From Halobacteriales archaeon SW_9_67_25 (lineage in GTDB: Archaea; Halobacteriota; Halobacteria; Halobacteriales; Haloarculaceae): a stretch of 7,461 nucleotides of DNA. This document shows, in pieces, positions 1 to 5,827 of this stretch (within the stretch, counting starts at the first letter, position 1; every line of letters begins with the position of its first letter). The stretch is from the NCBI GenBank assembly GCA_003022745.1, contig PXSU01000051.1, positions 1 through 7,461 of the forward strand, written 5' to 3'. The translations under genes and the position numbers were made by a program. Under the pieces are notes generated by a model, which worked only from the letters and a program-made list of their open reading frames with translations, was not told the origin of the DNA and made no database searches.

Positions 1-48
1 GAACGGACGTGAGGAGCAAGCGGGTCCGGGATTCTAATAGTCACAATC

Positions 49-67
49 CGATTACTCTGGGTAATCG
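49..67 (-). terminator. Hairpin directly after the MaoC stop codon (possible 3'-end signal)
   Basis: A perfect inverted repeat, CGATTAC at 49-55 and GTAATCG at 61-67 with a 5-nt loop, begins at the base right after the TAG stop (70-68) of the MaoC gene. Such a stem could protect or define the mRNA 3' end. Archaeal termination depends mainly on T-rich tracts, and there is no strong T-run after it on the minus strand, so the role is inferred. The remaining bases 1-48 show no gene. Confidence 0.35.
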
Positions 68-523
68 CTACTCCGTTGATTCCGTGCCGCTGACATCTAT
101 CCTGCAGCAGACTGTGGTCCCATCGAGGGCTACCTCGCCATCCCCGCGGGTCACTGTCGTCGTGAGCTCTGTGATGTGTTTGTCCTCTCGCACGTCGATC
201 ACTTCCACCGACCCCGTGATGGTATCGCCCGGGCGCACCGGTGCGGTGAAGTCCCACTCGACGGTCAGAAACACGGTTCCGGGTCCGGGCACCTCCTCGG
301 CCACAACAGCATTGAGGATCGCGCTCGTTATGCCCCCCTGAACGGCGATTTCGCCGGATTGGGTCGCTCGTGCTGCCGCCTCGTCGTAGTGGAGTGGATT
401 TCTGTCGCCACTAATCTCGGTGAACCGCTCGATATCCTCAGGCTCGACAGTGCGTGACCGCTCCGCTGTCTCGCCGACGGACGGTGCTCCGCTTGGCCGG
501 ACTGGGTTATCTGCGTCTGCCAT
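68..523 (-). CDS. MaoC-like (R)-specific enoyl-CoA hydratase family protein
   Basis: This 151-residue protein is a single hot-dog domain of the MaoC dehydratase family, which adds water to trans-2-enoyl-CoA (or removes it from 3-hydroxyacyl-CoA) in the cytoplasm. The family signature is clear: FTEISGDRNPLHYDEAAA at residues 34-51 supplies the catalytic Asp40 and His45 with Asn42 between them. The second half (VEWDFTAPVRPGDTITGSVEV, about 88-108) is the typical substrate-tunnel strand region. The segment that often reads IxHG in bacterial members is AVQGG here (60-64). The first 20 or so residues are a low-complexity acidic leader. The ATG at 523 is chosen because a TATA-like element lies about 27-30 bp upstream, which suits a leaderless mRNA. 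It is transcribed divergently from idi. The natural acyl substrate cannot be read from sequence; fatty-acid degradation or polyhydroxyalkanoate precursor supply are both possible. Confidence 0.88.
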   Translation of the reverse strand: MADADNPVRPSGAPSVGETAERSRTVEPEDIERFTEISGDRNPLHYDEAAARATQSGEIAVQGGITSAILNAVVAEEVPGPGTVFLTVEWDFTAPVRPGDTITGSVEVIDVREDKHITELTTTVTRGDGEVALDGTTVCCRIDVSGTESTE

Positions 524-544
524 ACCTTCGTTTGGGAGAACCCT

Positions 545-559
545 GAATTAAGAATTATA
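545..559 (-). promoter_or_regulatory. TATA-box region for the MaoC gene
   Basis: On the minus strand the bases read TATAATTCTTAATTC, the most AT-rich patch in this intergenic region. Its centre is about 27-30 bp from the ATG at 523, the normal archaeal TATA-to-start distance, so transcription probably begins at or within a few bases of the start codon. Confidence 0.6.
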
Positions 560-602
560 CGAGAGTTCACTGGCGACACGTGCGCGCCAGTCGGGAAAGC
601 CC

Positions 603-654
603 GAATATATGAGGCGGTCGAGCAGACGGCCCCCGAAACCGAAGCCGGTTTGTG
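603..654 (+). promoter_or_regulatory. Candidate promoter elements for idi
   Basis: The 154-bp divergent gap 524-677 holds two candidates on the plus strand. GAATATATG at 603-611 is the better TATA match but would give a leader of about 40-45 nt. TTTGTG at 649-654, preceded by a purine-rich CGAAACC stretch resembling a BRE, is weaker but sits exactly 27 bp before the ATG at 678, giving a leaderless mRNA. Sequence alone does not decide between them. Confidence 0.4.
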
Positions 655-677
655 AGGGGTCTCCTACATGGCTGGTA

Positions 678-1244
678 ATGAATGCCCACGAGTCGGAGGC
701 GGTGACCCACGAGAACGTGCGCCAGCAGGTAATCGCCGTCGACGCCGACGACAACGAGCAGGGGCTCGTGAACCGACTGGAGGCCCATACGGGAGAGGGG
801 GTCCGCCACCGGGCTTTCACCACGCTGTTGTTCGACGGGGACGGACACGTCCTCCTGGCCCAGCGCAGTCCCGACAAACGCCTCTGGGACACCCACTGGG
901 ACGGCACCGTCGCGTCCCACCCGGTGCAGGGCCAGACGCAGGTCGAGGCCGCACGCGAGCGCCTCGACGACGAACTGGGCGTCTCGGCCGACCAGTACGA
1001 CGACCTCCGGGCGACCGACCGCTTCGAGTACAGGCGCCACTACTACACCGAGGGCGTCGAACACGAGGTCTGTGCCGTCCTCAAGGCGACGCTTTCGGAC
1101 ACCAGTCTCGACCCCGACCCCGCCGAGGTCGGCGGCATCATGTGGGTGCCATACGAACGGCTCTACCACAACCCCCGGTGGTACCGACAGCTCCGGCTGT
1201 GTCCCTGGTTCGAGATTGCGATGCGCCGGGACTTCGAGGAGTAG
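678..1244 (+). CDS. idi: Isopentenyl-diphosphate delta-isomerase, type 1 (Nudix fold)
   Basis: This 188-residue protein matches type-1 IPP isomerase, which interconverts isopentenyl and dimethylallyl diphosphate in the mevalonate-derived isoprenoid pathway that feeds archaeal lipids, carotenoids and quinones. Aligned by eye with E. coli Idi, the metal ligands are kept: His37 (HTGEGVRH), His44, His81 (VASHP), and Glu128 and Glu130 (EHEVCAVL). The Nudix-like helix is RERLDDELG (93-101). The C-terminal LCPWFEIAM motif is also typical. The catalytic Cys of the E. coli enzyme (in SVCGHP) is replaced by Ala79 (TVASHP). The ATG at 678 is preferred over the in-frame ATG at 609, because the extra 23 residues are Arg/Pro-rich and unlike the family, and over the out-of-frame ATG at 668. 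The gene converges with the histidine kinase across a 38-bp gap that shows no notable signal. Confidence 0.88.
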   Translation: MNAHESEAVTHENVRQQVIAVDADDNEQGLVNRLEAHTGEGVRHRAFTTLLFDGDGHVLLAQRSPDKRLWDTHWDGTVASHPVQGQTQVEAARERLDDELGVSADQYDDLRATDRFEYRRHYYTEGVEHEVCAVLKATLSDTSLDPDPAEVGGIMWVPYERLYHNPRWYRQLRLCPWFEIAMRRDFEE

Positions 1245-1282
1245 ACACGCTCGTCCGATCCCTCGCAGGTCTTCGCGACGGG

Positions 1283-2968
1283 TCACCTGGCACGGGGCTC
1301 CTCGGCCGGTTCGACAGTGTCGTCCCGTGACTGGCCTCCCGTCTCGTCGCCGTCCTCGCGGGGCAACACGACCGTGACAGCCGCGCCGTCGTCGGTGTGC
1401 TCGATGGACAGGGAGCCACCGTTTCGTTCCGTGACCCAGCGGGCCAGCCACAGGCCGACCCCGCTGCCGTGTTCGAGTGGCGTCTCGCGGCCCTCGGTCA
1501 CGGCCAGCCCCACGTACCGGTCGTCGCTCGCGCCTTCATCGACCGAAACTGATACGTGTGGGGTGGGGCCGTCGTTGTGTTCGATGGCGTTTCGGACCAG
1601 CTCCTCGAAGACGATGACCACCGGCGGGCTGGTCCCGACGGGGAGTTCCGGTGGTAGCGAGAGGTCGATGTCGGCGTGGGAATACTCCTCACGGAGGGTG
1701 GCGACGTCGCTTTCGAGTTCGGCCGCGAGGTCGAACCGGCCACCGGTGTCGGTCTCGAACAGCTGCGAGAGCGTGCTGACCTTCTCGCTCCTGTCAACCA
1801 GGACCTCCAGCGTGTCCAGGGCAGTCTCCAGGCGCCCGGCCACCTCGGGGTTGGCCTCCTCGCGTGCGATGTCGATGTTGCCCCGGACGATGTTGAGTTC
1901 GTTGCGGATGTTGTGGCGGAGCACCCGGTTGAGCACGTCGAGGCGCTGCTCGCGCTGGTGTTGTTCGGTCACGTCACGGAGGCTGACCAGCCGGCCCGAG
2001 AGGACGCCCCGGTTCCGGTACAGCGGGGACACCCTGACGTCGTAGTAGCGAACGGTCCCGTCGATGTCGAGCCGGAACCGCGACCGATCGCCCTGTTCGA
2101 CCGCCTCGGCCAGCGCCGGCAGCACGTCGTACAGCGACTGGCCCACGGGGTCGTCGCCGAGCAACTCCCTGGCCGCGGGGTTGGTGTCGACGACGCGGTC
2201 GTGGCCGTCCACGATCAGGATGCTGTCGTCCAGTTCCGCGAGCACTTCCTCGCGGCCGAGTTCGCGGAGGGCGGGCGACAGGCGCAACAGGTCCGCCCGA
2301 AAGAGCGCGAAACCGAGCACGAGCCCCGAGATGACGGACCCCGGCGCCGTCAGGCCGAGTCCGGGCGGGACCACGCCGAACGCCTGCAGTGCGTTTCCGG
2401 TCGTCGGGATGGCGATAGCGACGAGCAACGCGGTACTCCGGGCGCGGTACGGGCGGTCGGCCCGGACAAGGGTCCGGACGAGCACGACAGCGGCGCCCGC
2501 CACGAGCAGGAACGAGTAGACCTGGTGTCCCCAGAACCCGATCCCGAATACCACGGAGTCAGCGGTGAACCCCCCGACGGTGTCGCTCCTGGTGGCGGTC
2601 CAGACCAACCCGTGTCCCGGGTTCGTCCAGACCAGAAGCACGAACACCGCCGGCTCGACGAGCAAGAGCCCCACCCGGCGCGCGGTCAGCCACCGTTTTC
2701 GTCCCACGTACCCGAGGACCGTCGCCAGCCACGCGAGGGGGACGACCGGCGACAGCGAGAGGCCCACCTGCGACAAGAGCCGCGTCGCTCCCGGGTCGGC
2801 CACGGCGACGCTGATGCCCTCCGCGACGGCCCAGAGGCTCGCCGCCACCAGAAACAGGCCCAGCGGCCGCGCCCCGGGTCGGTCGCCCCGAACCCAGGCG
2901 AGAAATGCCACGACCATCCCGACGATGGCCGCGAGCAACACCGCCGGCAGATACAGTGACGCTACCAT
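1283..2968 (-). CDS. Membrane sensor histidine kinase, 7TM-PAS-HisKA-HATPase, G1 box missing
   Basis: A 561-residue haloarchaeal sensor kinase. Seven hydrophobic helices (about 5-27, 36-56, 68-89, 98-115, 140-168, 178-199 and 206-226) fit the HisKA_7TM sensing module. A PAS domain follows (about 241-335, ending SLRDVTEQ), then the H-box VLRHNIRNELNIV with phospho-acceptor His352, and a HATPase domain with N-box EELVRNAIEHND (Asn460) and G2 box HGSGVGLWLARWV (500-512). Between the N-box and G2, the usual DNGPGIP (D/G1) stretch and about 15 residues in all are absent; the chain runs GLAVTEGRETPLEHGSG without a stop or frame change. ATP binding may therefore be weakened. The ATG at 2968 is chosen because an in-frame upstream extension would only be the shadow of the overlapping small membrane gene. 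It lies 50 bp after that gene and is probably cotranscribed. No response regulator is adjacent, so the partner is unknown. Confidence 0.87.
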   Translation of the reverse strand: MVASLYLPAVLLAAIVGMVVAFLAWVRGDRPGARPLGLFLVAASLWAVAEGISVAVADPGATRLLSQVGLSLSPVVPLAWLATVLGYVGRKRWLTARRVGLLLVEPAVFVLLVWTNPGHGLVWTATRSDTVGGFTADSVVFGIGFWGHQVYSFLLVAGAAVVLVRTLVRADRPYRARSTALLVAIAIPTTGNALQAFGVVPPGLGLTAPGSVISGLVLGFALFRADLLRLSPALRELGREEVLAELDDSILIVDGHDRVVDTNPAARELLGDDPVGQSLYDVLPALAEAVEQGDRSRFRLDIDGTVRYYDVRVSPLYRNRGVLSGRLVSLRDVTEQHQREQRLDVLNRVLRHNIRNELNIVRGNIDIAREEANPEVAGRLETALDTLEVLVDRSEKVSTLSQLFETDTGGRFDLAAELESDVATLREEYSHADIDLSLPPELPVGTSPPVVIVFEELVRNAIEHNDGPTPHVSVSVDEGASDDRYVGLAVTEGRETPLEHGSGVGLWLARWVTERNGGSLSIEHTDDGAAVTVVLPREDGDETGGQSRDDTVEPAEEPRAR

Positions 2969-3018
2969 CTCACGTTTCGACCAAGACACTGCTGCACAAT
3001 GAATCCCGGTCCCGGTTC

Positions 3019-3240
3019 TCACCCGGACCGCGCCCGGACGGCTGCCCACACCGCCGTCGCGCCCAGCAGGAACGCCGGCACCAGCGGGAGGACCAGGTAG
3101 GCGTCCCTGAGTGTCAGCCCGAGCGACGCGACGAGACCCCGGGCCTGTGGAAGATAGAGGATCGCCGCCGGGACGACCAGAAAGGCCACCACCACGACGC
3201 CCACGAGCACCCAGCCCCGCCAGTCGAACTCGTCGCTCAT
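3019..3240 (-). CDS. Small two-helix membrane protein, unknown function
   Basis: A 73-residue protein beginning MSDEFDWRGW. It has two hydrophobic segments, residues 10-30 and about 47-68, joined by a short loop containing PQARG and LRD, and it ends with a basic tail (VRARSG), a pattern consistent with a small integral membrane protein. A TATA-like T-tract sits 26 bp before its ATG. It is followed 50 bp later by the sensor kinase on the same strand, suggesting a shared transcript and perhaps a role as accessory subunit of that kinase; that link is inference from position only. I do not recognise a named family. The promoter position, acidic start and membrane topology favour a real gene over a chance reading frame. 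Confidence 0.7.
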   Translation of the reverse strand: MSDEFDWRGWVLVGVVVVAFLVVPAAILYLPQARGLVASLGLTLRDAYLVLPLVPAFLLGATAVWAAVRARSG

Positions 3241-3263
3241 ACTCGACGGTCGGACCCGCGTCG

Positions 3264-3268
3264 AAAAA
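3264..3268 (-). promoter_or_regulatory. T-tract TATA element for the small membrane protein/kinase operon
   Basis: The minus strand reads GTGTTTTTCGA here, centred 26 bp upstream of the ATG at 3240. It is the only AT-rich patch in the neighbourhood and predicts a leaderless transcript covering the small membrane gene and probably the kinase. Confidence 0.5.
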
Positions 3269-3280
3269 CACTGGCGTTGG

Positions 3281-3322
3281 GCGACCGACGGAAGCTACCT
3301 GTGCGACCGACGGAGGCCACCT
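3281..3322. repeat. Tandem 20-bp direct repeat, 22-bp period, in a divergent promoter region
   Basis: Two copies, 3281-3300 and 3303-3322, share 18 of 20 bases; both begin GCGACCGACGGA and end in ACCT, differing at positions 13 and 16. The 2-bp spacer makes the period 22 bp, about two DNA turns, so both copies face the same side of the helix. The second copy abuts the TATA-like TTCAAG of the metallo-hydrolase gene. A looser inverted relative, CGACGGTCGG, lies at 3244-3253. A paired operator for a regulator of one or both flanking genes is the simplest reading; a local duplication is the alternative. Confidence 0.6.
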
Positions 3323-3327
3323 TCAAG
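3322..3327 (+). promoter_or_regulatory. Candidate TATA element for the metallo-hydrolase gene
   Basis: TTCAAG lies about 27-30 bp before the ATG at 3352, right after the second direct repeat. It is a weak TATA match, but spacing and position fit a leaderless haloarchaeal transcript. Confidence 0.35.
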
Positions 3328-3351
3328 CCCCCGGGACGCGTGCTGGCCCAC

Positions 3352-3963
3352 ATGGAGGTCATCAACGTCACCGCGGACGCCGAGGAGTTCACCTGCAACG
3401 CCTACCTCGCGCTGGGCGAGGAGCCGACGATGGTCGACGCCGGGTCGATGCCGGGGGTCGTCGACGGCATCCGGGAGCACACCGACACGCTCTCGAAGGT
3501 GGTCCTCACCCACCAGCACGGCGACCACATCGAACAACTCGGGACCGTCCTCGATGCCTTCGACGCGGACTGTTATGCCTACGATCCCCACCCGAGGCGA
3601 AGACACGGAATCGACGACGGGGACGTCCTCGCGGTCGGCGACGAGGACTGCGAGGTCGTGTACACGCCGGGCCACGGCGACGACCACGTCTCTTTTGTGA
3701 GCGAGGAGTCCCTCTTTTCGGGTGACGTGGTCGTCCACGACGACGGCGCGTTCGACTACGGGAGTTTCGGCCGGACGGACTACCCCGGGATGAGCCGCGA
3801 GCGCCTCATCGAGAGCATCCGCGAGTTGCTAGGGCGCATGCCAGAGGGCGTCGAGCACATGTACTCGGGCCACGGTGGCGTCTTCCACGGCGACGTCCGG
3901 GACGTCGTCGAGACGGCTCTCTCGCGGGCCAAGAAACGGGAACCGAAGTATCCCGACGAGTAG
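3352..3963 (+). CDS. Metallo-beta-lactamase-fold hydrolase (glyoxalase II-like)
   Basis: A 203-residue single-domain protein of the metallo-beta-lactamase superfamily, the size of short glyoxalase II-like hydrolases. The binuclear metal site is complete: THQHGDHIE at residues 53-61 provides His54, His56, Asp58 and His59; His108 lies in TPGHGDDH; Asp125 in LFSGDVV; and His174 in YSGHGG. The N-terminal TMVDAG (26-31) is the usual strand before the site. Members hydrolyse thioesters, lactones or phosphoesters with zinc or iron; the substrate here cannot be inferred. The ATG at 3352 is preferred over the in-frame GTG at 3340, because homologous proteins begin at the first beta strand and the TATA-like element fits the ATG. 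It is divergent from the kinase operon and its stop lies only 24 bp from that of L40e, convergent, with no evident signal in the gap. Confidence 0.88.
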   Translation: MEVINVTADAEEFTCNAYLALGEEPTMVDAGSMPGVVDGIREHTDTLSKVVLTHQHGDHIEQLGTVLDAFDADCYAYDPHPRRRHGIDDGDVLAVGDEDCEVVYTPGHGDDHVSFVSEESLFSGDVVVHDDGAFDYGSFGRTDYPGMSRERLIESIRELLGRMPEGVEHMYSGHGGVFHGDVRDVVETALSRAKKREPKYPDE

Positions 3964-3987
3964 GAGTGGGCTGGAATCGACGCGACG

Positions 3988-4137
3988 TCAGGCGCTCCGG
4001 GATTCGCGGGCCTTCGGGCGGAGACGGCCGTAGCCACACTTCCGGCAGTTCTCGGCCCGCTGTGGGTTGCGGGCGTTACACCGCATGCAGATCTGCTTGG
4101 TGAAGATGCGCTCCTCCGCTTGCTCGAATCGGGCCAT
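3988..4137 (-). CDS. rpl40e: 50S ribosomal protein L40e (eL40)
   Basis: A 49-residue basic zinc-ribbon protein, [20 protein letters not shown] at the start, matching archaeal L40e in full length and content. Two CxxC pairs (Cys17/Cys20 and Cys31/Cys34) form the zinc site; the [15 protein letters not shown] and [12 protein letters not shown] blocks are characteristic. It is a component of the large ribosomal subunit; eukaryotes make the counterpart as a ubiquitin fusion, whereas archaea encode it alone. The ATG at 4137 is set by family length and by the GTTAAC element exactly 27 bp upstream, so the mRNA is likely leaderless. It shares an 86-bp divergent promoter region with the enolase-superfamily gene. 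Confidence 0.95.
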   Translation of the reverse strand: MARFEQAEERIFTKQICMRCNARNPQRAENCRKCGYGRLRPKARESRSA

Positions 4138-4161
4138 ACCGACCGCTTTCGCGTGGCCCCG

Positions 4162-4196
4162 GTTAACGGTTGCGGGTCGGGTCGACGCCGTTATAC
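4162..4196. promoter_or_regulatory. Divergent TATA elements of rpl40e and the enolase-superfamily gene
   Basis: Within the 86-bp gap 4138-4223, GTTAAC at 4162-4167 is centred 27 bp before the L40e ATG on the minus strand. TTATAC at 4191-4196 is centred 30 bp before the ATG at 4224 on the plus strand. The two elements are about 29 bp apart, so the preinitiation complexes on the two sides would sit very close together. Confidence 0.6.
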
Positions 4197-4223
4197 GGCC
4201 CCGGTCCGCCAACACAACCACTC

Positions 4224-5273
4224 ATGTACGACCGCCTCGCGGACCTGCCACTCCGGGTCGAATCGCTCGGCGTCGACCGCCGCGACCGGGACACCTCCAG
4301 CGGGTTCACCCGCGTGACCTCAGTTCTCTCCCTTTCCGGCGACGGCGCCGTCGGTCGCGGCGAAGACGTCACCTACGACGCGGCGGAGCACGACCCGGAA
4401 CGGTGGGCCGAACTCGGTCTCTCGATTGCCGGCGAGTACACGCTAGATTCGTTCTCGGCGCTGCTGGCGGAGTACGACCTGTTTCCCACCCCGCCGGACC
4501 GCGAGGACTTCCGGCACTACCGCCGGTGGGCCTTCGAGAGCGCGGCGCTGGACCTCGCGCTCCGGCAGGCCGGGGAGACGCTGGGAGAGCGCCTCGACCG
4601 GTCCTGCGACCCCGTGCGGTTCGTCGGTAGCGCGCGCCTCAGCACGGTCGACAGCGACGACCTGCCGACGGCCGACCGCGTCCACCGACTGCTCGATGTC
4701 CACCCCGACCTGGGGTTCAAACTCGACCCGACGCCCGAGTGGACTGCCGACCTCGTCGCGGAGCTTGCAGCGACGGGGGCTGTCCGGATCCTCGATTTGA
4801 AGAGCCAGTACGAGGGAACGGACGTCGAGAACCCGCCCGACCCCGACCTCTACGGGCGGCTGATCGAGGCCTTCCCCGAGTCGATTATCGAGGACCCCGC
4901 ATTGACGAAGGCCACGCGACCACTCTTCGATGGCCACGAAGAGCGCATTTCTTGGGACCTGCCTATCACTGGCGTCGACAGCATCGAAGCGCTGCCGTTC
5001 GAACCGTCGTGGCTGAACGTCAAGCCCTCGCGGTTCGGGACCGTCCGGAGACTGCTCGACACCATCGAGTACTGCCAGCAGCGGGGAATCGAGATGTACG
5101 GCGGCGGCCAGTTCGAACTCGACGTCGGCCGCCAGCAGATCCAGACACTGGCGTCGCTGTGCTACCCCGACGGGCCAAACGACGTCGCGCCGATGGCGTA
5201 CAACGATCCCGACCCAGGGAGGGACCTGCCGGGCAGTCCACTCCCCGCGCCGGACCCAGAGGTCGGGTTCTGA
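4224..5273 (+). CDS. Enolase-superfamily protein (muconate-lactonizing/OSBS-like), specificity unknown
   Basis: A 349-residue protein with the two-part layout of the enolase superfamily: an alpha+beta capping domain (about 1-130, with AFESAALDLALRQAGETLGERL at 103-124 as the usual helix) and a barrel domain. The barrel shows candidate active-site residues in the expected order: Lys166 (GFKLD), Asp191 (ILDLKSQYEGT), Glu223 (IIEDPAL), Asp245 (SWDLPI) and Lys267 (LNVKPSRFG). A late glycine motif, MYGGGQFELDVGRQQIQ (291-307), is also present. Three acidic residues would bind Mg2+, and the two lysines suggest the MLE subgroup of lactonizing enzymes, OSB synthases and dipeptide epimerases. The usual DxN metal-strand motif is DxK here. 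The start at 4224 follows a TATA-like box and lacks the unlikely 18-residue in-frame extension. No menaquinone genes flank it, so menC is not assigned. Confidence 0.78.
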   Translation: MYDRLADLPLRVESLGVDRRDRDTSSGFTRVTSVLSLSGDGAVGRGEDVTYDAAEHDPERWAELGLSIAGEYTLDSFSALLAEYDLFPTPPDREDFRHYRRWAFESAALDLALRQAGETLGERLDRSCDPVRFVGSARLSTVDSDDLPTADRVHRLLDVHPDLGFKLDPTPEWTADLVAELAATGAVRILDLKSQYEGTDVENPPDPDLYGRLIEAFPESIIEDPALTKATRPLFDGHEERISWDLPITGVDSIEALPFEPSWLNVKPSRFGTVRRLLDTIEYCQQRGIEMYGGGQFELDVGRQQIQTLASLCYPDGPNDVAPMAYNDPDPGRDLPGSPLPAPDPEVGF

Positions 5274-5366
5274 TAGGGTCGTGCGTAATTCTTTACCGCC
5301 GGGTCATCAGAACCGTCTCGCTTTGGCTCCCGTAGCCTCCGACATCTGGTACGCTGCCGAAAACGG
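5274..5366. other. Convergent intergenic gap with no recognised gene
   Basis: This 93-bp stretch separates the convergent ends of the enolase-superfamily gene and the tsr3-like gene. It holds a modest T-rich patch, TAATTCTTTA at 5286-5295, that could help end the plus-strand transcript. Read on the minus strand in all three frames after the tsr3 stop, it does not encode the C-terminal residues expected of full-length Tsr3. Confidence 0.5.
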
Positions 5367-5795
5367 TTAGGTCGCACCCCAGGTGAACTTCGAGAGGATG
5401 CGTTCGGCCTGCTCGCGCTCCCCCAGAATGATGAGCGCGCCGGCGAAGGCCTCGACGGTCGTCAGCCGGAACGCCGTCCCGTAGTTGACCGGGTTCGCGG
5501 CCACGAGAAACGGGAGCGAGCGGTGTGGCCCCTGGAGGTCGAACGCCTCCCGCTCTGCGGTTTCCCAGGAACAGTCCAGCGCGACCAGGCGGTCGCTCAC
5601 CACAGCCGGCTGGCTGGCGTCGCCGTCCTCGCGGTCGGCGGGCGAGAGCGCCCGGTCGGCAAAGGGGTCGAGGACGATCCCCGGCGGGACTGCCCTGGCC
5701 GTGCGGTGCAGCGTCGCGAGGTCGAACCGGTCGAGTTTCCGTGCCGTGCACTTCTCGGGGTCGTCGTCACCCTCGTAGCGGACGTGCAACTCCAC
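5367..5795 (-). CDS. tsr3: 16S rRNA aminocarboxypropyltransferase Tsr3 homologue, C-terminally short
   Basis: A 142-residue Tsr3 (DUF367) homologue. Tsr3 transfers the 3-amino-3-carboxypropyl group of S-adenosylmethionine to a hypermodified uridine of small-subunit rRNA late in ribosome maturation. Family motifs appear in order: [12 protein letters not shown] (10-21), ALSPADRE (49-56), VALDCSWE (71-78), [15 protein letters not shown] (92-106), [14 protein letters not shown] (112-125) and the final SKFTWG (135-140). Archaeal relatives normally continue as WGHTFLELN plus about 20 more residues; here WGAT is followed at once by TAA, so roughly 25-30 residues are missing and no frame downstream restores them. 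The GTG at 5795 is chosen over an in-frame upstream ATG because [12 protein letters not shown] is where relatives begin and a TTTTT element lies 27 bp upstream. The protein may be active, impaired or a decaying copy. Confidence 0.82.
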   Translation of the reverse strand: MELHVRYEGDDDPEKCTARKLDRFDLATLHRTARAVPPGIVLDPFADRALSPADREDGDASQPAVVSDRLVALDCSWETAEREAFDLQGPHRSLPFLVAANPVNYGTAFRLTTVEAFAGALIILGEREQAERILSKFTWGAT

Positions 5796-5819
5796 ACGGC
5801 CCGTAGCCCCGGCGCGGAC

Positions 5820-5824
5820 AAAAA
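5820..5824 (-). promoter_or_regulatory. T-tract TATA element for tsr3
   Basis: The minus strand reads CGTTTTTGT here, centred 27 bp upstream of the GTG at 5795. It resembles the T-tract element of the kinase operon in sequence and spacing and supports the GTG as start of a leaderless transcript. Confidence 0.5.
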
Positions 5825-5827
5825 CGG

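Noticed and set aside
332..346. MaoC protein lacks the IxHG histidine (AVQGG instead)
   Set aside because: The catalytic Asp40 and His45 are present, and I believe VQGG is common in haloarchaeal members, so this is probably ordinary family variation.
567..1451. 294-codon minus-strand frame over idi
   Set aside because: It is the complement of the isomerase gene and shows no recognisable motif.
1676..2959. A 427-codon open frame on the plus strand across the histidine kinase
   Set aside because: It is antisense to the clearly recognisable kinase, its translation is Arg/Pro/Gln-rich without any domain, and long antisense frames are expected in GC-rich haloarchaeal DNA.
2969..3271. 101-residue N-terminal extension of the kinase to an upstream ATG
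   Set aside because: The extension is Gly/Arg/Pro-rich, overlaps the small membrane gene in another frame, and precedes what is clearly the first membrane helix.
2905..3351. 149-residue upstream extension of the metallo-hydrolase
   Set aside because: It runs antisense to the small membrane protein and through both divergent promoters; the hydrolase fold starts at the ATG at 3352.
5293..5751. 152-codon minus-strand frame overlapping tsr3, considered as a frameshifted continuation
   Set aside because: Its tail beyond the tsr3 stop does not resemble the FLELN-type C-terminus, and the rest is an Arg/Pro/Gly-rich shadow.
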